64,000 bases of DNA from Lineus longissimus. Its lineage: Eukaryota > Nemertea > Pilidiophora > Heteronemertea > Lineidae. Under the pieces are notes generated by a model that saw only the letters and a list, made by a program, of their open reading frames with translations, did no database searches and was not told where the DNA came from. The DNA lies in contig NC_088309.1 in NCBI RefSeq assembly GCF_910592395.1, positions 1,366,501 through 1,430,500 on the forward strand, given 5' to 3'. Each line of letters starts with the position of its first letter. Position 1 is the first letter of the stretch. Shown here in pieces: positions 58,472 through 64,000 of the stretch. A program made the translations under genes and the position numbers.

Positions 58472-58688
58472 TTTCTAATAAGGGGAACTCTCCGATCAGC
58501 TGATACGCTTCATCCTCGATTCAAGTTAAAAGTTGTTGTACATTTTACACTACGTGATGCACAGTCTCTTTTTATGGTGTCAAGGTTGGAAATCAGGAGG
58601 AGGTGATAAAGTTGAAAAACTGTCGTTGGTGCAATTTTATGTTTTTTCAGAAACAAACGACTAAAACAAGGAAAATTGTGCCTGAGTT
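58472..58688. promoter_or_regulatory. Shared ALKBH4-MVK bidirectional promoter interval
   Basis: Only 217 bases separate the start codons of the divergent ALKBH4 and MVK genes, so both core promoters must overlap or lie in the genes' 5'UTRs. The interval contains the palindrome ATCAGCTGAT (58495-58504, an E-box CAGCTG core) and no clear TATA box. A ttttttcag near 58650 could be a 5'UTR splice acceptor of MVK. Confidence 0.55.
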
Positions 58689-61600
58689 ATGATTAATTGC
58701 ATTGTATCTGCTCCAGGAAAAGTGATTCTGCATGGAGAACATGCAGTCGTGTATGGAAAGGTATCTGATTTGGAGTTTTGTCCCGGTTTGGAAAAAAGCG
58801 TCTGCTTGTACATTTTCATGATTCTAATCTGAGGCTAAGCAAGAATGTTAAGCAAGTAAAGTTGGAACGAGTTTACAATCTCCGATCACACCCCAAAAAA
58901 AGGTCATCGGTTGACTAACGAAGCACCACTGTTCAATGGATTTATAGTTGAATGCGATCAAACTACGTCATTTCCGATCGGGGATTGTAAATTTTAACCG
59001 TAAAGTTAATTTCATTTACGTCGTTACTGTGTACAATGAATTTCTTAATTTTTTTCTTTGTTTCATGTGTTTCAGACTGCTTTGGCAGCAAGCCTTGACC
59101 TTCGAACTTACCTTACTCTAAATAATGTGGAGTCTGATGATATCATCATTCATCTGCCAGATGTCGATGTTGAAAGAATTTGGAAAATCAAAGATATCAC
59201 TGAAGCATTTGGTGAGATGACTGGTAAGATAATCAGAGGAATCGGTCGACTATCGTAGGCAATTTTTTGTAGTCTTTCAAAAAATCAACAATTTTGATGG
59301 TAACAGTTGTTTTTATATGAAATGAAACATCTGGGAAGTATGAAGACATTAACTTAGGATGGTTTGTCTCATTCTATACCATTTGCTGGCCTTCCAAGGA
59401 CTGTTTGTTGAATGAATACTTCTTCCTCTACAGTAGCATTGGAAACAGACTTAATTGTTATACCTAGTCTTAGATAAAGTCCTGAAATTGTCCACTGTCT
59501 CAGTAATGTCTTTAAAACCACCATACATTGTGATAAGCACCAAGTCAGCTGGTAACTTGCATTTTCTTATTTTCAGAAGATATTGATCCACTGAAACCAG
59601 AAGCCCCTTCTGATGTCTGGATGGAACGAATTAAAGCATTTGCTGAGATAGACAGTGATACCGCAGACACTAAATCACTAGCCATTGTATCACTCCTGTA
59701 CCTTTACTTGAAAATCACCAAAAGAAAAAGGTAGATCAAAGGTGATTCCCATGGACAGAGTGTGTGCTGTCTGCTTGTTTCCAAAGTGCCGCAATGACTT
59801 TCAGTATTAAGCACTGTGTAGAAGAAGCTCATCTACTGTTAGCATAACAATTCATATCGACCAAAGATAGTAAAGGACCAGCTAGGGCTTCAGATTTAGG
59901 TCTCTGTGCCTACTGGGTCACGGAAATGAAATAAATTACTGAAGTCAAAATCCAAACTTGGTCAGAGATGAAATTTGTTGGGCTGTAAATGAAAAACAGA
60001 AGTTGCTATACTGCTTTTCTTTTTTGTGGTGCTGACCAGTAGTTTCCCTGGTGCGAGCTAGTCATGTTGAACAAACTTATCAGGCAATTTATTGTTGGAG
60101 TTGGATCATTGTTTTAACCAAACGTTTCTTTTCCAGTCAGTTCTTCCCTGTGGAGATCTCTGTTTTGTCTCAACTCCCAGCCGGTGCGGGCCTTGGTTCA
60201 TCAGCATCCTACTCCGTCTGTCTCTCAGCTAGCCTTCTAATAGCTTCTGGTGCTATTTCTCCTGGTGCTGATTTACAGTGGTCCGAGTCAGAGCTGGATC
60301 TTATCAACAAATGGGCATTTATAGGTGAAACTGTTATCCATGGTCGACCATCTGGCATTGATAATTCTACAAGTACTTATGGTAGGTTCAGATGTTTTTA
60401 CCATAAACCAGTGTACCTTATAACACTTCAAGGACTAAATGAAGAAAGCAGAGTTGCACCAACAAAAATTCCTTGAATCGGATGTAAATATCAGAATTCC
60501 TTTCACAAAAGTACCAATTGAAAGAGTATGTAGTTTTGGTATGGGTGAATATCACAGCCTGAAAGTAAAATTACCTGCTCAAATGTCTTCCCCCATTTGA
60601 GTAATTTTGAATTTTATTTCTATGTCATTGCATGGTTTACTTCTCAGAATCATCTTTCTGTTGTTGTTCAGGCATGTGTCTCAGACCAATGTAGACCAAT
60701 GTCTCAAATCTTTCATATTCCATCTTTTCAGGTGGTGCTCTTACATTCACAGGTGGCAACATTTCAAGATTGGAAAGGTAAATCTTTCATAGGTTGACTT
60801 TAGCTTCTAGGAAATTCATTTTTAGGAGAACATACATGTAGGGAACAACGCTGAACTATGTGTTGCTGCACATGACTTTTTTGCTTTTAGTGATAAATAG
60901 GTAAATTATAATTCATCTAAACTTCATGGTAAAAAACATCAGCATTTAGAAGAAAATAACATGTTATTTCAGAATGGCCAAGATTGAGATTCTTCTGACA
61001 AATACCAAAGTTCCAAGGAGTACTAAAGTTCTGGTTGCCGGAGTGAGAAAGAGATTCAATGAGGTAGGTCACCTTGCAAGTGACCCTAGATTCATGCTTG
61101 GTATAAGTTGGTGAAAGCCTAAAGCTGACTTGCGAATGTAAAACCCCCAGCGGCCAAATTAATAGAAAACGGATGTGCCGACCATCAAAAGACCAGCTGA
61201 ACTTGAAACATGATAGACACCCAGCCACTGGTCTCCCTCGACTGCAAAAACAACAAGTTCCTCGAGGAGAAAGGTCACAGCTAGAGATCATAATCTTAAA
61301 TTCTTTGAAGTATTGTAAGAAATTTTTTGATATTTCCCTACACTGGAATTCATTGATTGTGCTGTCCATTTTCAGTATCCAGATGTTATCAAACCGGTTA
61401 TAGAATCTATCGAAGCCTTGGTCAACAAATGTGTACCAATACTCGAGGAAATGAACAAGCCTGATTTAGACAAATGTTATGCTCAACTGGAGGTAAGAAT
61501 ATGTGCTTAGGAGCCACTGTGAACTGTAGTAGTGGTCAAGAGGTTTCTCTGGTTCAAACCCTACATTTTGCACCCAGAATTAGGTCATCAAGATTTGAAT

Positions 61601-62529
61601 TCTGTCTAAAATGTTAATTATAACCTGACTTTTGAATCTTGCTCTGAGAGCTGATTTGGGCGACAAAAATACCTTCAGTTTTAAATGATGTTGAGAAATC
61701 TTTTGATTTTATTCTGTATTTTCTATTCAGGAACTTGTTGAAATGAACCACAACCTATTATGTGTGTTAGGAGTTAGTCATCCCAGTCTGGAGAATGTGC
61801 GAAGAATAACGAGTCATCATGGCTTTCATTCCAAGCTTACTGGTGCTGGGGGAGGTGGATGTGCTGTAACATTGAATAGGCCAGGTAGGAAGCCATTGAG
61901 TATTTCGGATAAGTACGAAAGTAGGCCTACCGCGGAACCTCCCTCAATAGCGGAAACCTCTGTTAGCAGGACACCCTCTCAAAAAAGGGACATTGGTTTT
62001 GGTCCCAAAGTGGTTACATTCTGTGCAATTGGACCTCTGTAATCAGGACACTTCCATATCAAGGGCAGGTCTGTCTCCAAGTCCGTTTGACAATGAACAG
62101 AGAGAACTCGTAGTTTTAAGCACAGTCAGACGTGGAATAATGGAATGCCAATGTGTCTAGGTTCTGACTGTATAAGTACTAAACAAAGCTACCTACATGT
62201 ACAGTACAGTGCACTACCACACGCAGCATTCCATAACTCACTGAATGCATGTAGTTCACTGGGATAATGAGTATTGGGGAGTGGTGTTGTTCATATACAT
62301 GTACAGTGAAGTGCCCTATGAACTGACAACACTATTTATGGTGCCTTACGTGTACTTTTATAACTTGTATTCAAATTCAATTCTAGATCAAGATGGTGAG
62401 AAGTTGCAAGCTGTAATCAAAGCTTTAGAAGACGAGGGATACAAGTGTTGGACGACGTCGGTTGGTGGACCCGGCATACAACAACATTCCATAGATGACA
62501 GAAAGATTGTGATACGGACTACTTGTTAA
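58689..62529 (+). CDS. MVK: Mevalonate kinase
   Basis: Nine exons: 58689-58760, 59076-59211 (or -59223), 59577-59730, 60137-60381, 60732-60777, 60973-61063, 61376-61492, 61731-61884, 62387-62529. Phases agree at every junction and give 385 residues (389 with the alternative exon 2 donor). The enzyme phosphorylates mevalonate with ATP in sterol/isoprenoid synthesis, in cytosol or peroxisome. GHMP-kinase motifs: [18 protein letters not shown] (7-24), [13 protein letters not shown] (135-147, ATP loop), E185 (Mg), HGRPSGIDN (189-197, with catalytic Asp196) and [10 protein letters not shown] (322-331). Length matches animal MVK (about 395). Two consecutive GT donors, 12 bases apart in frame, end exon 2, so a four-residue splice variant is possible. 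Confidence 0.95.
61920..62050 (+). mobile_element. Decayed Tc1/mariner-type MITE remnant in MVK intron 8
   Basis: The words gcggaaacctct, caggacaccctctc and acctctgtaatcaggacac resemble the GGACACCTCT-rich bodies and ends of animal mariner/pogo MITEs. No intact inverted repeat or TA border can be seen. Confidence 0.4.
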
Positions 62530-62894
62530 TAGTATCATTCTTTTGACTGTGACAATGATGGCAGTGTGTAAAACCACTTTCAACATTCAAGCCACATTCC
62601 ACATGAGGACATCAAGGTTTTGTTTCAGATGCAATTCTTTGTTTCACCCCGTTCACAAGCGGGTCTACGTATTGATTGACCGGGATCAAAGGACTCCCAC
62701 CTATTCATGAGTTTAATTAACACCATGTGATACGAATTTCACATATTCCTCAAGAGATGTCATTCCATGAAAATTAAAGGACAGCAACCAGAGATTGCAT
62801 GTCTTGATTTTTTGTGTCTGTTAGTTTCTTACAATAGAAAACATAGTAATTTAGTAATTTGTACTTGTTAACATGGTTTGATATCAATTATCAG
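62530..62894. other. MVK 3'UTR and spacer
   Basis: The variant polyadenylation signal ATTAAA at 62773-62778 probably ends the MVK transcript about 245 bases after its stop codon. No ORF of note. Confidence 0.5.
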
Positions 62895-63406
62895 GCACAT
62901 TGTACATGAACTGGTGCTAGCAACTGCAGAGTATCAAACAAAATTTGCTTTTGCCAACGAATTGTTCTCTTCTTCCTTGAAGGTGACTCACTTGAGGTTT
63001 TCCCACGAACAATCTGAAGGCACACAAGAGTGCTCTTTGAGAAGTGCATATCGATCTGAAATGTTCAAAATCAACCACTTTGTCGTCCTTGAAGTTCAGT
63101 GGGTTACGTGGGTAGTCTCTGTACTTATCATGTGGCCCACAGATGGGACTGCATGTTGGAGTTTTAACATGATATCATAGGTACTTGTTCACCGTCTTGC
63201 TTGCCCACAGAAAGGCCCGTGCCTGTTGATTTACAGATATCTGAGCAGGGTATCAGGCCCACTTGCAGCAAGGATGCCACAGTCACCTTCAATAATACCA
63301 GTTCGGGAGTTCCTACAGTTGTACATGTACACTGTCCATTGGCACATCACTTCAGACTGGTCACCAAACGGACTGAACAAGGCAGAGTTTACAGCAATCC
63401 TTCAAG
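62895..63406 (+). CDS. Two candidate exons of an unidentified gene (partial)
   Basis: Exon A (62895-62982) has acceptor ttatcag and donor gtgact, and reads HIVHELVLATAEYQTKFAF onward for 29 codons. Exon B (63211-63406) has acceptor ttgcccacag and donor gtatga; joined in phase 0 to exon A it is open for 65 codons, including REFLQLYMYTVHWH and SDWSPNGLNKAEF, which look like a folded cytosolic helical protein. The frames agree across the junction, but I do not recognise the family, and a second frame of exon B is also open. The start upstream and the end beyond 63406 were not found. Confidence 0.35.
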
Positions 63407-64000
63407 GTATGATAACCAAAGATAAGCACACACAATTATATATCAATATCATATTTTTATTCTAGATTCTTATATACAAGTACATTTTATCCATATATAA
63501 ACAAAGGAGCATAAAACAATGAACTTGAATGGCCTGCGCATTGCAGCCGTAGGGACACTAGCTTCCCATTTCTAACTACTTTGAAACTGAATACATCTGC
63601 AAGTCACATTTAAAATCGGACATTCTGAAGCAATACATTCCATGCAGCTCGTGTGGATCTGCGATAGAAATTCAATGCCAACACGAATATTCACACACCA
63701 TCTGCAGGATCTAGCATCTGACAGGATCGAGCAACATGGAATATGCAATAGTCATGACATTTTTTAGGAATCAAGGCATCATTTGAAAGACACGTGAAGT
63801 ATTTGTCCAGACATATCGGATGGCAAATACAGATAAATATTGATTATTCTCAAGCAGATGGCAGGAACACAGCCTTCCATCACACCATGAGGTCCCAGAT
63901 GTGTCACAGGCTCATGAGTGAAACAATCAGAACTGAGAGATGATTTAGCAGTCAATCATTCACCACCACACCTACAGAAAACAAGCATGAAACCAGCACA
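63407..64000. other. Non-coding right edge
   Basis: No coding frame is evident. TTTATT near 63456 would read AATAAA on the minus strand, so the 3'UTR of a minus-strand gene beyond the window could begin here. It could equally be an intron of the gene whose exons lie at 62895-63406. Confidence 0.35.

Noticed and set aside
61743-62042. A 99-codon frame ending in an [14 protein letters not shown]-like tail.
   Set aside because: It is MVK exon 8 read through its donor site at 61885 into intron DNA.

Overview
This is a gene-poor stretch of an animal nuclear genome. Coding exons are interrupted by GT-AG introns of a few hundred bases. Intergenic DNA is AT-leaning and carries foldback MITEs, tRNA/5S-derived SINE fragments and a minisatellite. 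The acatgta / tacatgtac words scattered through it are familiar from marine invertebrates. The gene set (mevalonate kinase, ALKBH4, GT11 fucosyltransferase, CCP/sushi proteins, a prokineticin/astakine-like peptide, MS4A-like four-pass proteins) fits a bilaterian. A lophotrochozoan (mollusc, annelid or brachiopod grade) is my best guess, but the sequence does not settle it.

Layout. 1-5.7 kb: non-coding. 5.7-8.1 kb (+): 782-residue MS4A/CD20-like four-pass protein with a long disordered N-terminus. 8.1-12.5 kb: non-coding with two foldback elements. 12.5-13.5 kb (+): intronless alpha-1,2-fucosyltransferase-type GT11 enzyme. 14.05-15.8 and 17.3-19.0 kb (-): two acyl-CoA synthetase genes from a recent 3.2-kb tandem duplication. 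19-34.6 kb: about 15 kb with no convincing gene, only SINE-like fragments and hairpins. 34.6-36.5 kb (-): a second MS4A-like protein, inverted relative to the first, with the same single-coding-exon plus 5'UTR-intron layout. 36.7-37.0 kb: TA-flanked MITE. 40.7-41.7 kb (-): three-exon secreted Cys-rich peptide. 42.6-53.4 kb (+): a 19-exon secreted CCP/Ig mosaic protein of 1232 residues, assembled here exon by exon with every splice phase matching. 54-56.5 kb: degenerate repeats, a 45-bp minisatellite and a possible decayed CCCH-finger gene. 56.8-58.5 kb (-): ALKBH4. 58.7-62.5 kb (+): mevalonate kinase, head to head with ALKBH4 across 217 bp. 62.9-63.4 kb: two exons of an unidentified gene.

The genes do not form one pathway. 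ALKBH4 and MVK are housekeeping genes sharing a promoter interval. The Cys-rich peptide and CCP/Ig protein are both secreted and adjacent (divergent, about 0.9 kb apart), and could both act in haemolymph or at the cell surface. The most unusual objects are the CCP/Ig protein with its run of truncated CCP modules, the acyl-CoA synthetase pair whose differences cluster around the substrate pocket, and a SINE fragment joining a tRNA-like A box to the 3' half of 5S rRNA.
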